Source: Liolophura sinensis (lineage: Eukaryota > Mollusca > Polyplacophora > Chitonida > Chitonidae). Taken from it: DNA of 64,000 nucleotides. Under the pieces are notes generated by a model that was given only the letters and a program-made list of their open reading frames with translations, did no database searches and had not been told where the DNA came from. How positions within the stretch are numbered: the stretch's first letter is position 1; each line of letters opens with the position of its first letter. The translations under genes were made by a program, and so were the position numbers. Below are positions 13,118-24,324 of this stretch, piece by piece. Where the stretch lies: NCBI RefSeq assembly GCF_032854445.1, contig NC_088301.1, positions 16,297,518 to 16,361,517 on the forward strand, read 5' to 3'.

Positions 13118-13210
13118 ACGCCGTACTGAGTAACTTTTCTCTAATATGACGGCATCCGGCATTATGGTGGGAGGAAAACGGTCAGTGCCTTCTCACATAC
13201 GGCCGTTTTT
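13118..13210 (-). mobile_element. SINE-1 core fragment, antisense
   Basis: GCCGTACTGAGTAAC, ATATGACGGCATCCGGCATT, ATGGTGGGAGGAAAACGGTC and ACATACGGCCG appear in antisense SINE-1 order. The ATTT tail and the tRNA-like head are missing. Confidence 0.7.
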
Positions 13211-15056
13211 AAAACGTTATGGTAAATCTGGTCGCCATTACATGCACTTTTGGGGCTATACACATGCGAATTCTTGATCTACTGACCTAGGCGTCTGAAC
13301 TAGTCAACCTATTGCTTCTAGTGATCAATTAAAGCATACCACCGTCTGGCAAGAAGCCTATAGGATAGTGCTTTGCCTACCACCCACCCCCATTGCCACT
13401 CCCCAAACAGAAATCATGTAACGTCGAGAGACGTGATCGGACCCAAGAAATGTTTGTTACCAGTCGTTAGAAATCAAAGGTTTCTGCTGTGTGCACCAGG
13501 AACGTTGGGCGAAGGAGAGACCATCTGGATAACATCCAAGTCATTGATGATTACGTGACTCAATGTCACAGAAGCAGACGTACAGTCGTTTTGCAAATAC
13601 GATTAACTAAGCTGAGGTCACTGGAAACTAAATCTATAACCTACTGGAGCGTGGTCGAACATCCAGTGGCAGGTACACTCTATCCTAAAGATTAACCCGC
13701 AATTTCATTGGCGGGAATAGAACTATTTCGCTTGTGGGACAGATACGATGGCAACCCCCGTATTTGTAGAAAGACATACAAATTGTATACATCGATGAAG
13801 TTTCTATATGTTTCTCAAACACAGGAATGTAATGTAACCATTTATTGTTACTGCTTTGCCTACTTTCCTTGATTATAAATTATCCTGGACCGTCATGAAA
13901 TAACGCAATGTCTGTCCTCGGCCAGGTTACGGCAAATATATCCATGACACCTCGTGATGACCGTAATACCACCCCTGTAGATCAGATTATCACAAACTTG
14001 CAAAATGCGTGAGTTCAGTGAGTTCAGACAGCGAATATAAAAAAAAACACAGACAACGACTAAAAATGTTCCGAATAAAAATGTCCAGATGACGACAGAA
14101 AGCATCCAGAAAACGACTATAAGGGCCCCGACCACGACTGAAGACGCCCTGACGCACGTCCACAGGGCGGCACAACTTTTCTAGACAAGAAGTAAAATTT
14201 CCCGATATTGACGGGACAACGGCTAATTACCAAGTAATAGACGATTGCTAAAACAATTACAGACTACGAATGAAGCATTCTAAACATCGCCTAGAAATGA
14301 CAAAAAAACTTCAAAAGGTTGATCAAAGGAACACCCTGCTGAACACTTTATGTCTTGAACAACATGGCAGACAAAAGTTCATACGTTTTAAACATTCACT
14401 CTGTATATGGTTTACATAGATTTAGCTGATCAGAGGATTTCTCCAAAAATGCACGATGTCCTGAATAAGTGTGTACAAGGTTAAACGTGGAAAACAAAGA
14501 GACAAAATGCATCCATACTTCATGTTATCTAGCATGAGAATACAGAGGTCAGTAAAAGTCAAAAATAGAATACAAAGCGACTATTTAGGGAAGATATTCA
14601 GGTGAGTTTCTCATGACGGCTGATTTTCAATACCTGAGACAGCCTCACGAGTTCGTGATGGGTTGTGTAGGAACCAGTTTTGAAATAAGTTCCACTTTTG
14701 AAATAAAGACTGACCTCTTTTAATATTATCCTGTTGATTACTAAAAATAAAAATTTGACTATATTGAAATAAAAACTGCACTTTTTCCATAGCTGGTAAA
14801 GTTTGTTTATAAAGCGGAATTTTTTCAAAAATGGTCAATTTTTATTTCCTAAAGTCTTCGACAGGATAAGTTTAAAATTATGAATCGATCGCTTTAAAAT
14901 GGACTGACTTCTGGCAGAAAACACTAGATACATAGTTTGTCCTCTATGAAAAATGGGCAAAACATTATAAAAAAATATATGTAAATCTTGATGACATGTG
15001 AGGTACAATGCAACTCCGTGAGCGTGTTATTTTTTTTTTTTTTTACCGTTCTTTAC
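13211..15056. other. Non-coding stretch, AT-rich low complexity in part
   Basis: Open frames of 60-80 codons overlap on both strands at 13.37-14.18 kb without splice support. Around 14.64-14.84 kb a TTGAAATAA-type word recurs irregularly, and a run of 18 T lies at about 15030-15047. No named element was identified. Confidence 0.5.
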
Positions 15057-15084
15057 TTACGATCAACTGAGGGTCGAGCCAAGA

Positions 15085-15640
15085 CATCACCAGCCATGCA
15101 TCGTTGTGCGGCAGGCACTCACGGCGTATCGAGCGAACCGCGATCTTTTATATCGCGGGTTTGAATTTATGGGCCATATTGGCTGATTACGGTTATTGAA
15201 TAACGCAAGTATCGGGTTTCAGTCCGCGGTCATTTAGCACTATCTGCAGCGAAAGGCTGTGATTCCTGGGTAAAACCGCCTCGCCGGCCTCCAGCCTTGC
15301 TGATTATCGTTTCCCCAGCCTGGAGTTCGTTGACGGGCAGCCTGCGTCGGTAAGCTGGTGGTCATCACGCCCGGTTTGAGGACGGTCTGCGCTTCTGTGA
15401 CATTAGTACTGCTCTGATGTCGGTATAACAGGTGATGATAGTGGACAAGTCACCGAGGACTGTCGACATCAAAACATCCCCTTACGTTGTCACCTTATTA
15501 CTCGAGATCAGCAGGGTTCTGTCACTGACAGGCGAGCCAAAACGTCTCGGGTGATGTGCTAGACATGGGCAAGTCAGTGAGTGCCAACGGGTGGAAATGC
15601 GTGGCAAAGCAATGACCAAATACGGGTGTGTGCTCTGGAA
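15085..15640. other. GC- and CpG-richer patch
   Basis: Clearly richer in GC and CG dinucleotides than its flanks, with no long open frame in any of six frames. It includes a perfect 7-bp inverted repeat (CCGCGAT at 15138-15144 and ATCGCGG at 15152-15158). It may be an unmethylated island, the remains of a foreign or repeat element, or old exon sequence. Nothing in it is recognised. Confidence 0.4.
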
Positions 15641-15703
15641 AGCTTCCGCAATGATACTCTGCTGTACTGGTAAGGACCTTTCACGTCTATACCATGATGT
15701 ATA

Positions 15704-15706
<3 letters not shown>

Positions 15707-15734
<28 letters not shown>

Positions 15735-15771
15735 TGTGTGTGTGTGTGTGTGCGTGTGTGTGTGTGTGTGT
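15707..15771. repeat. (GT)n microsatellite
   Basis: About 65 bp of GT dinucleotides interrupted by one TT and one GC step. A typical polymorphic dinucleotide tract. Confidence 0.97.
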
Positions 15772-17815
15772 AATTCAGATTAATCAATGAGCATTGGCTA
15801 TACATTTCCTGGTGACTAAGTATTGCTCTAAATCTCTGAACGCAGAGATGAACAGATTTGTTCCGCTGTGTCGGTTGATATACAATACCGCTATTGTCAA
15901 GGCTTCGGCGAGTTTGTTAGTATATACCCAGCAATGCACCGGCATCGCACAAAAGGGCGTGTCCGGCTTGGGATTGCTCAAGTATTACACGTATATAGAA
16001 AATACCGTTTGCACTCAGCGGAATTAAGATGTTAGTCTTCTGCAACATCTATTCCATAGAATATATCATACTGAGCCGTAATATATCCAAATTCCTTGAC
16101 GCATTTGAGAATCCTGGTCATCATGCTTTTATTTCGCAAGCTTTAAAGATATATAAAAGATCGATCCCTACAAGTCCGCCGTTCTTGCTATGATATACGT
16201 GTAGACTTTTGCTGCAATACAGTCAAATTGTTTTGAGTATGGTACGTACCCACTTGTCACATACTCATTTTGGTTCGCATTTGACTATAAAGTGGTATTT
16301 ATTATTTATATACGAAATCCAACTGTGTGTACCGATAGTGTCTTATAAACACCGGAATCTCTGCAGTCCTTTGATACACAGAAAAAGCCATCAGAAAATA
16401 GACCAATTCAACAACAATGGTTTGGCTTCATTGTGTATTCCCATTGCAAATTCACCATTCCCTATATCTGTGCCCTATTTTAATCTTGCACTCGATATCT
16501 GTAGAACGTCTATGAATGTCCATTTGGGCTCAACGCAACTAATTAAGAATGAACGAATGATACACCGAGTTTAAGAAAACCGAGAATGCTGCAATCACAT
16601 TCTCCTGGTAATTATTCACTCTTGCCGCGAACAAATCATGCTAATTCAGCGACATTGTAAACATCATATACTAAACGATATATATTTAAACGATATGTTT
16701 AAAAGTAAAAAAGAGGCATTTGCTCACCACCCGGTAACCATCAGGGGATCTTCTTACGCGATGGCTAGAAGTCTGGTTTTCAAACCAACCATTACCACTA
16801 GTTCTCACATAAACAGTATGCATATGATATACGCATCGTAACCTATAAGAGATATGCAGTTATCAGTTTTCATTGATTTTAGGGGCACATGCCATGAACG
16901 AAATAAGAATCAGCTGTAAATCTCAAAGTTTACAAAACTGAGAACATTGTTTGCTTCTATCGTTTTATATCTAACGAAGAATTTTTTACTAAGAAATGTG
17001 GTAATCGATGTTGGCAATGGGAAATTGTGTTGCTTTAATGGTTCCATTATTTAGTATTGCCAGTATGGCTGTATTTTTGAATTAGTGGTGTAAAGCCCTA
17101 TATCCATCCATACTTTATATTTGTTGTGTTTTACATCATTGCAATAAAGTATGATCAGCTCGTAACTTAAAATGAACAATTACTGATTTAAATGGAAGAG
17201 CAAAGCACCTCTTTCAAATGCAGTAAAGGTGACCAAGTTTGCACAGTAATGTCTGATAATGGTAAATATAAAGGTTATATATCAATTTTGCGTTTGCACA
17301 TGTTTGCAAGTGTTTATGTTGCGAGTTATGAAATTGTTGCACACACAAAAATACACCAAAGCCTCCTGTAGTCTTTAAAGTTTAGATAAAGGTAACTTTG
17401 TCTGTACTACTCATGCAGCTAATTAATAATATGATTGAAGGTTATAAGGATAAGATAAACAGGTTACGTGCGATGTTATCCAGCCTTAAGGTATGTTATG
17501 TCACCTTAAGATTTAAAATACCACTGCGTGTTCGACCGCATTAATTACCATTCGTTCATTAACATAAAACCTGATGTTTCAGGTATCCTGTGCACTGAAT
17601 GCATTTTTTGCGCACGTAAGTACATGTGTTCCGTCTGCCTGAGATACGCATGTACCTTACGATGCAGTTGCAAGCATAGCTTGTATTCTCTCCAGCATAA
17701 TTCTGTCCACTAAAATTGAAACTATCCATCAAAGCCAGAGCCATCATTGCAGCTCACACTGCATGTCATATTCAGTACATTTTAAGCATATCTCAGTTAA
17801 TCCGCCATAATCTGG
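15772..17815. other. Non-coding stretch, no supported gene
   Basis: Contains an open frame of 121 codons at 16209-16574 (+) and smaller ones, none with a recognised domain or good splice flanks. GGGCGTGTC at 15955-15963 sits in a context resembling that at 7448. No repeat family was recognised. Confidence 0.5.
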
Positions 17816-17980
17816 AGACCTCCGTGGCCGAAGTGGTTAGCGTGAAGGCGCGGCGCAATTACCCCCGACGCCTCTCACCTAGCTCAAAATGATATATCTG
17901 GGTTGCTGTGAGTGGGGAGCCGTACGTGGGGAGGTCTGCCAGGAACCTGCAGATGGTCGTGAGTTCCCTTAGACCACAAT
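17816..17980 (+). mobile_element. SINE-1 5' part with tRNA-like head
   Basis: Sense head with CCTCCGTGGCCGAAGTGG, an A-box-like TGGCCGAAGTGG at 17825-17836, followed by CGCCTCTCACC. After an intervening stretch come GCCGTACGTGGGGAGGTCTG and CAGGAACCTGCAGATGGTCG from the SINE core. The A-box fits the RNA polymerase III internal promoter pattern; the B-box is decayed. The 3' tail is absent here. Confidence 0.75.
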
Positions 17981-18111
17981 TCCGCCATAATATCTGCCTT
18001 TATACATTCGCTAAGGCTTTTGCCGCAATCTGCAATTCTACCCGGTTTGTAAGATGGTTTATTCACACAGTTGGTCAGGTGTATTCATACACTTTTTGCT
18101 AGTATTTTCAA

Positions 18112-18226
18112 TTTATTTATTTATCCATTTGATTGGTGTTTAACGCGTACTCAAGAGTATTTCACTTATACGACGGCGGCCAGGATTATTGTGGGCGGAA
18201 ACCGTGCAGAGCGCGGGGTGAAACAT
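18112..18226 (-). mobile_element. SINE-1 3' part, antisense
   Basis: ATTTATTTATTTAT, ATTTGATTGGTGTTTAACG, CGTACTCAAGAGTATTTCAC, TACGACGGCGGCCAGGATTA and GGGCGGAAACCGTGCAGAG are the antisense SINE-1 tail and core. It lies 130 bp after a sense SINE-1 head (17816-17980), so the two halves face each other. Confidence 0.85.
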
Positions 18227-18392
18227 TCTTTCCAAAACAGCAAGACTGAAGTACGTAACATTAATTAGAATGAAATATCACTTTCCTGTTGTCTTAAAAC
18301 CTTATCGGTATGTATTTTTACCTGAGATTCACCGTCAGTTATGGCTTTTGTTACAACTGATCTGTAAATCCATATGACTCCATTACGGATTG

Positions 18393-18873
18393 TCAGTCAT
18401 CTTGGGCGTTCCGCCACTGTGTCTTTTCGGCCATTCGATACCTGTCGATCGCTGACTGTTTCCTGTATTTGCATTCTGAAGCCGTGATAATGACGGTGAA
18501 GAAAGAGGGACCTGGCAATTGTGCTAATGGGAGCATAAACACAAATCCGCGCTTATACAAAGGGACGCCAGTCTGCATGTGCCATCGCTTCTGGGACCAT
18601 ATTTCGCATTCTTGACAGTGTTAGTATAATGACAGTTATCTTTGCGATATTCGCAAAACGCGTATACACCAGAACAAAAACATCGGTCACAAAATCGCTA
18701 GACGCATTTGTAAGGCACGCACTAACACCATTTCCCACAAAGAGAACTGTATGAGTAAACAAAGGATTGGTATTGTATGTAACAGAAAACAAGTCGTTTT
18801 CCAATGATATCAGGTTGTTTTGTTGACTGAGTCTTGTGATGCCGACACGATGACCGTTTAGCCTCAAGGGCAC
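18393..18873 (-). other. Two overlapping minus-strand open frames, unrecognised
   Basis: Minus-strand frames of 106 codons (18873-18553) and 61 codons (18578-18393) overlap by 26 bases in different phases, so together they could be one decayed coding region with a frameshift. The first is rich in hydrophobic stretches (NIAKITVIILTLS), suggestive of a membrane segment. I recognise no family. Chance open frames of 100 codons occur elsewhere in this window, so this is weak. Confidence 0.15.
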
Positions 18874-19359
18874 ATCATCTAAGCTCTTCTGTATCTGAAG
18901 TCGCCGAGCAAAGTGCCTCTAGGATAACGTGATGTAAATAAAATGGCTAGGGTTGTGCGGACCGCCTGTGGTCATTTGTGATCCTGGCACTCTACCAGGT
19001 GAGGTTTTAAGTGGCCTAGCCACTAAGGCCTAGTTTTAAACACGTTGTTTATCATGTTATCGTGATATCGTGTGATATAGCGCAGGTCCTCTATATGCTA
19101 CATTTTACTAGCGCAAGCTCTCCTATTCACCTCCGTAGGCTCCTCTCAACCTCCCATGTTTACATAACGCGTTGATTGGGACCTCATGTTTCTACTTTCC
19201 TTAGTAATGTGTTAAGACACCCTGAGAATTTGCCCTCTATATTATGAAAACATGCTTAGCAAGTAGGTAAAGTTGGCCAGTGGCGTCGAGAATGGTTCAT
19301 TTGGATTTGAGCTCGCATTGTTTTGAACTGCAATAATGACAATTAAGTGTGAGAAACTG

Positions 19360-20447
19360 TGACCATTGTAAGTCACAGTTGCTTATCACGCGCCGATACT
19401 GGTTCAAAATCACAATTGCATATCAAAGGCCGACACCGCTCCAAAATCATAATTACATACCACACACCGATACTGGCTAAAATCACAATTACATATCAAA
19501 CGCCGATACTGGTCCAAAATGAGAATTGCATATCACACGCCCATATTCTTCCCAAATCATAATTACATACCACACAACGATACTGGCTAAAATCACAGTT
19601 GCATATCAAACGCTGATACTGGTCCAAAATCATAATTACATGCCACACAACGATTCTGGCTAAAATCACAATTACATATCAAACGCCGATACTGGTCCAA
19701 AATCACAATTACGTATCACACGCCCATATTCTTCCCAAATCATAATTACATATCACACACCGATACTGGCTAAAATCACAATTACATATCACACGCCGAT
19801 ACTGGTCCAAAATCACAATTGCACACCACACGCCCATATTCTTCCCAAATCATACTTGCATACCACACAGCGATACTGGCTAAAATCACAAATACATATC
19901 ACACGCCGATACTGGTCCAAAATCACAATTGCACACCACACGCCCATATTCTTCCCAAATCATGATTACACATCACACACCGATACTGGCTAAAATCACA
20001 ATTACATATTACACGCCGATACTGGTCCAAAATGACAATTGTATATCAAACCCCGATACTGGTCCAAAATCACAATTGCACACCACACGCCTATATTCTT
20101 CCCAAATCATGATTACACATCACACACCGATACTGGCTAAAATCACAATTACATATCACACGCCGATACTGGTCCAAAATGACAATTGTATATCAAACGC
20201 CGATACTGGTCCAAAATGACAATTGCATATCAGACGCCGATACTGGTCCAAAATCACAATTGCACACCACACGCCCATATTCTTCCCAAATCATGATTAC
20301 ATACCACACACCGATACTGGCTAAAATCACAAATACATATCACACGTCGATACTGGTCCAAAATGACAATTGCATACCGATATCGATATGCCGATATCGA
20401 TCCAAATAAAAATTGCATATCGTGACCCGATATTGGCCCAAACTGAA
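19360..20447. repeat. Minisatellite of about 36.5 bp with higher-order pattern
   Basis: About 30 monomers of 36-37 bp, each with an AATCACAATT-type block, a CATATCACACG-type block and a CCGATACTGG-type block. At least three monomer types alternate, ending in ACTGGTCC, ACTGGCT or CCCATATTCTTCCC. The last type recurs at 19540, 19723, 19833, 19943, about 20089 and 20274, so it is spaced by 3, 3, 4 or 5 monomers. The 3' end decays into repeated GATATCGAT words. Chance open frames through it reflect the near multiple-of-three length. Confidence 0.95.
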
Positions 20448-21411
20448 GGTTGTTGCGTTGTTAACTGATTCAAACTAGCACTTGGTAATATGCAAATAAA
20501 GATTGCATATTATCTATAATGCTACCAACAATTAAACTGGATGAATCAGTCTAGAATAAAGTCAATTATTACAGCACATTAGCTATCTCGGCAAAAATAA
20601 CATCTCATGTCTTATCATGGGCCATAGAATACTGTCGGCATGCTTGAGGAGGTTAAAATATATTGAATAACTCCATACCTTACTTTGAGGAACAGTACAT
20701 GTAGGTTTGAGAAATATGCTAGATACATTGATAGTATCAAGGGTTTTACCTCTTTCTGTTAACTTCAAAGGGACCTACGTCCTCTCTTTGCATTGAGTAC
20801 ATTTTTCGAATATCAAACAAATGCAAAATCAGATTTAACTCCCTGTAGAATCAACTCGGCTGATGCCAGCCCAGACGAGAACCTGGAACTAATGTCTATA
20901 ACAAAGCCTGCACGATTATCATGGGAGAATGGATCTGAAGGAAAAGGCTATTTGTCTGCTAATATGTCTTTTGAATGGAACACATGGGAAATAAGGCGAA
21001 AATCTCAAACACAAGAATTAGCTTTGAAATGAAATCGGCAAAATAATGTATTCAGTGTAGCGAATCCACAACTTAATAAATGTGGAGAATAAAGGATTTG
21101 GCACAATAAAGATTTCTACAGCAAACCTAATCAAGACAAAAAAAACCGCAAAAGTGTTCTTTACGTCTTCCTTGCTTTCAGTCGCAGATTGGCTTTACAT
21201 AACATAATGCCCATCAACGTGAGCGTTTGAATCTTAACGTGTGGTGTCCGAGTGATGTATGGCCCTATATCCATGGACCATAAGACTATAGGCCATACCT
21301 GACGTTCTTTGTATTTGTCCCAGATACATCATTTTGAGCTACATGAAGTTCCAGTTATAAATGATCTGACTTATTTCCATATATTTGCCATTTTGCATTC
21401 CATGTATGTAT
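20448..21411. other. Non-coding stretch, no supported gene
   Basis: Has one 79-codon plus-strand frame at 20793-21032 with polar composition (ASPDENLELMS) but no acceptor and donor pair that I trust. No repeats named. Confidence 0.45.
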
Positions 21412-21600
21412 ATTTGGGGTTTAACCTCGTAATTAGCAAGTTTTCAGTCATATGACGACGAGGCGTCATTAGATATGTCCACTTGTGTCTTCATGTCGCA
21501 GGCCGAATCCATGCCAACAAATTGCTGCTGCCACTGAAGTGTCATACCAAAGACACCTGAGTACTCTAAATGAAGTATACCACATCATGTATACACTAAC
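21412..21600 (-). mobile_element. SINE-2 copy, antisense, truncated
   Basis: GGGGTTTAACCTCGTAATTA, TTTTCAGTCATATGACGACG, a CATGTCGCAGGCCGAATCC segment, GCTGCTGCCACTGAAGTGTC and CAAAGACACC appear in the same order as at 36.5 and 37.0 kb. This is the 3' end and core of a second SINE family (SINE-2). The tRNA-like head is not present. Confidence 0.75.
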
Positions 21601-21655
21601 ATTTAATCCGTGTGATTTATTACCTAGTCCTGCGATAAAAGAGACGAAACCTTAA

Positions 21656-21780
21656 TGACCCAGTGGGTAACACTCCGTGGCCCATTATTTAGTTTGCCGG
21701 GTTCAAAACCGGCCTTGCAATTTGTGAATTACCCTGCCCTCACTTGTTGTGGCGACAATATGCCGTCAGTGACGCAGGTG
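21656..21780 (+). mobile_element. tRNA-like SINE head candidate
   Basis: GCCGGGTTCAAAACCGGCC around 21698-21716 resembles a tRNA T-arm with B-box, preceded by CCAGTGGGTAACACTCCGTGG. A cloverleaf cannot be completed, so it is not called a tRNA gene. A tRNA-derived SINE head is more likely. Confidence 0.35.
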
Positions 21781-22371
21781 TGGCCGTTTGTGCAATATAT
21801 TTTATAATTAAACTACTTCCAGTATTCCTCCAGGATAGCGTGCATACACGTGTATCTGTATGTTAGGCATGCTAAAGTTTCTCAATAATTTTTTTTTTTG
21901 TAGCTATTCATGTAAATGCTTAAATAGTAGCAAATTACATAGTCTCTAGCTAGCTCCATATCTTAGGCGTAATTAGGTAATTAGAAATTGATGTTAATTC
22001 CAATTTAATAGACGTCACTGATCTAGAAATGCTCAAAATAACACACACCTACTGCTAGTTTGAGTATTTAAAAAGGACACGCCTATGCATCCATTGAATG
22101 TTACTTAACTGGAAACAAGCTATTTCAAGCAAAAGTCCTGAGAGACCATCCTGGAATCCGATGATTAAGAGCATTTTACAGGGATGGTAACATCCATCTG
22201 TTGTCCCTCTTTGTTGTTTATAAAAATAGTCTTTCATGTTATATTCACACCAATAAGTAGCAGGCTTACGCATGCATTGATATGATTAAGAAGAGAGCAG
22301 TATACAGTACTGCTTGGAATTGAGTTGTCATTGTGTAAAGTTTAAAAATGGTACTTTTTGACTTTTTTCTT

Positions 22372-22612
22372 TTGAACTTGGCGCTCAGCATTGATAGATA
22401 AGAGCATGGAGACAGGACCGGTTGGCCCGGTGTCAGCATTGTTGTGACTGGGTGGGGTGGTATGTCTGATGTCTTCAACGTGATACTTCAGTGACGGCAG
22501 CACTTTGGCGGCTTGGACTCACCCTACTGCAGCATAATGACTACTCGTCGCCAAATGACTAGAAAAATTGTTAAATACGACGTTGAAACTCAAGCATACA
22601 TACATTTGTATG
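22372..22612 (+). mobile_element. SINE-2 copy, sense, truncated
   Basis: TTGGCGCTCAGCATTGATAG, GGACCGGTTGGCCCGGTGTC, GTGACTGGGTGGGGTGGTAT, TGACGGCAGCACTTTGGCGG, then CAAATGACTAGAAAAATTG and AAATACGACGTTGAAACTCA match the sense order of SINE-2. Together with the antisense copy at 21412 it forms an inverted pair about 770 bp apart. Confidence 0.8.
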
Positions 22613-22884
22613 CCACTTGCCAGTGTTAGAAACCCCGTCTGTAAACACTGTATTATATTTTGTCAGTCTCTGGCCTACATTTTTCTCTCTATGTACTGTT
22701 ATAGCCTGCACTGTAATTCAGTCGAGCGTTCTCGAGGCTTCGGTGTTTATGAGTCTAGGGTCATTGTAAATAGGGTGCACATTCTGGAAATATGTATTGG
22801 TGTTGTAAACATGTTTACAATCAAACCATCCAGAATTTTCTTTTATGTTAGTCTGTAAATATGAGCGACGGAGTTGTGAAACTC

Positions 22885-23024
22885 GCAGTCATTCATTCAA
22901 GACCGCTTAATAACAGTCATTTACTCAAGTTCACTTTAGAGCAGTCATTCATTCAATTGTGAGCAGTCATGTAATCAAGTCCGCTTGAAAGCAGTCATTT
23001 ACTCAAGTCCATTTGAGAGCAATC
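22885..23024. repeat. 28-bp tandem array, about five copies
   Basis: GCAGTCATT or a variant recurs at 22885, 22913, 22941, 22963, 22991 and 23018, followed by ACTCAAGTCC-type text. The period is mostly 28 bp with one shorter unit. Confidence 0.85.
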
Positions 23025-23619
23025 GTATTCACTTTTATCCACTGTGCAACATTTTGCTGGGTTTGCATATATCGGATTTCGCGCCATTTGACATTAGTCA
23101 TTTGTACTCCACTTTCTGGACAGAGCACTTTGTTGGCTTGTGTTTCGTCACTTGCGTTATTTTGGAGCTTGTATCGCTCATTGTCTCTTTGTGCGTACAC
23201 AAAAAGACTCTTTGACTACACTTCATCCCATTTAACCATGAAAAATGTGTATATTTTCGAGGGAAAATACATCGACAGCTCGACATCACGGACACTACTG
23301 CCAATCCGTCCGCCCTGAGAAGTCACATATTCACAGGCAGTTGGGGAATAAACCACTTATCGGCCTGTCATCTATAGATTGAGCAGCTCATCTTAACTGT
23401 GGATTCTAATTCTAAATGTAATTATTTCAGTTGTATGATTTGTCTGTTTTGTTCAAATATATCTATTGAACTTATTCAAGCGTCTTCGTGTTTCTTGTGT
23501 AAGGCCTTTCGCTGATCTGAGAGTTAAACAAGCCAGTTCTTTCTCATCCTTACTCTCCGATAGTGGTGCCCTTGGCTGAATTTATAAAAGGTCTCACATC
23601 ATACCTGTGTTTGTTGCAG

Positions 23620-23751
23620 GGACAAACAAATATGCAAACATATCGAAAGGAAAAGAAAACACTAGAACAGTATGTATTTAGGCATCGACAACGTATCCCA
23701 GAGGAAGTTTTAGAAAAAAACAAAATTTTTTGTTTTTGTGGCGTAGCTCCG
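23620..23751 (+). CDS. Candidate internal exon, unknown protein
   Basis: An acceptor (GTGTTTGTTGCAG) precedes 44 open codons and a donor (CCG/GTGAGA) follows, giving a phase 0-0 exon. The peptide is charged and protein-like (TYRKEKKTLEQYVFRHRQR, then IPEEVLEKNK, then CFCGVAP). No domain recognised. The next candidate exon at 24064 is in the same phase and strand. Random occurrence is possible; the poly-A/T-rich end (AAAAAAACAAAATTTTTTG) is a weak point. Confidence 0.3.
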
Positions 23752-23839
23752 GTGAGATATCGGTGCTGAAGGAAACAAAAATACGCACATTTAGAAAATC
23801 GAAAGCGCCGCCGTGTTAGCAGTTTTAACTGTATGACCG

Positions 23840-24060
23840 TGGGGTACGAGTAACGTCGAGATCGTGTTTCGGTTGCTTTATCATGGTGCATCCCATGGCC
23901 TCATATTCCAGAATTCCAGATTAAAAGCTGACTTATAGAGCTACCAAGCGCGTCCAAAAAAACTACCTGTGCCAGTTTAGCTCTTTTTCCACCCCAATTC
24001 CGAAATAACTCAAGTTATATTATTTGTTGTCTTTTCTTTTAAAAGATACTTCTACTCTTC
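23840..24060 (+). repeat. Interspersed repeat R2, copy 2
   Basis: TATCATGGTGCATCCCATGG, then after a spacer TTTTTCCACC, CCGAAATAACT, TTATATTATTTGTTG and CTTTTCTTTTAAA match the order at 10680-10870. The repeat fills most of the interval between the two exon candidates at 23620 and 24064, and its T-rich 3' end would supply the polypyrimidine tract of the second. Confidence 0.6.
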
Positions 24061-24063
24061 CAG

Positions 24064-24324
24064 ATGCCTTTCACGAAAATGCCATGGTATTTATATCTAA
24101 TGCTTCTAAAGCTCGATGGCAGAATGTACCGGCGCGTCTCTAAGAGAGTACACTGCGGCTCAGAGCGAGACAGAGGGCCTTCAGCTGACCTACAGACTAA
24201 TTTGTTAATGCCACATGCACACAGAGACTTACCAGATGGCGATACTCCACTCACTGAGAATACCGAACGCTATAACTCGATAACCGGGGGAGTGAACAGG
24301 CCTATATTTTTTGAAATTACACAG
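24064..24324 (+). CDS. Candidate internal exon, unknown protein
   Basis: After an acceptor (CTACTCTTCCAG) 87 codons stay open to a donor (ACACAG/GTACTT), so the exon is phase 0-0 like the candidate at 23620. The peptide begins MPFTKMPWYLYLMLLKL and continues polar and basic (MYRRVSKRVHCGSERDRG, DLPDGDTPLTENTERY). The frame remains open beyond the donor to 24387. I do not recognise a family. The start MP..W followed by LLKL faintly recalls the cytoplasmic loop start of Cys-loop receptors, but this is not relied on. Confidence 0.3.

Noticed and set aside
18393-18873. Frameshifted membrane-protein pseudogene on the minus strand
   Set aside because: No family recognised; two overlapping chance frames explain it equally well, so it is listed only as a low-confidence feature.
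19929-20409. Repeated ITYHTPILAKIT-like open frames
   Set aside because: Product of the near-36-bp minisatellite; no start, splice or domain evidence.
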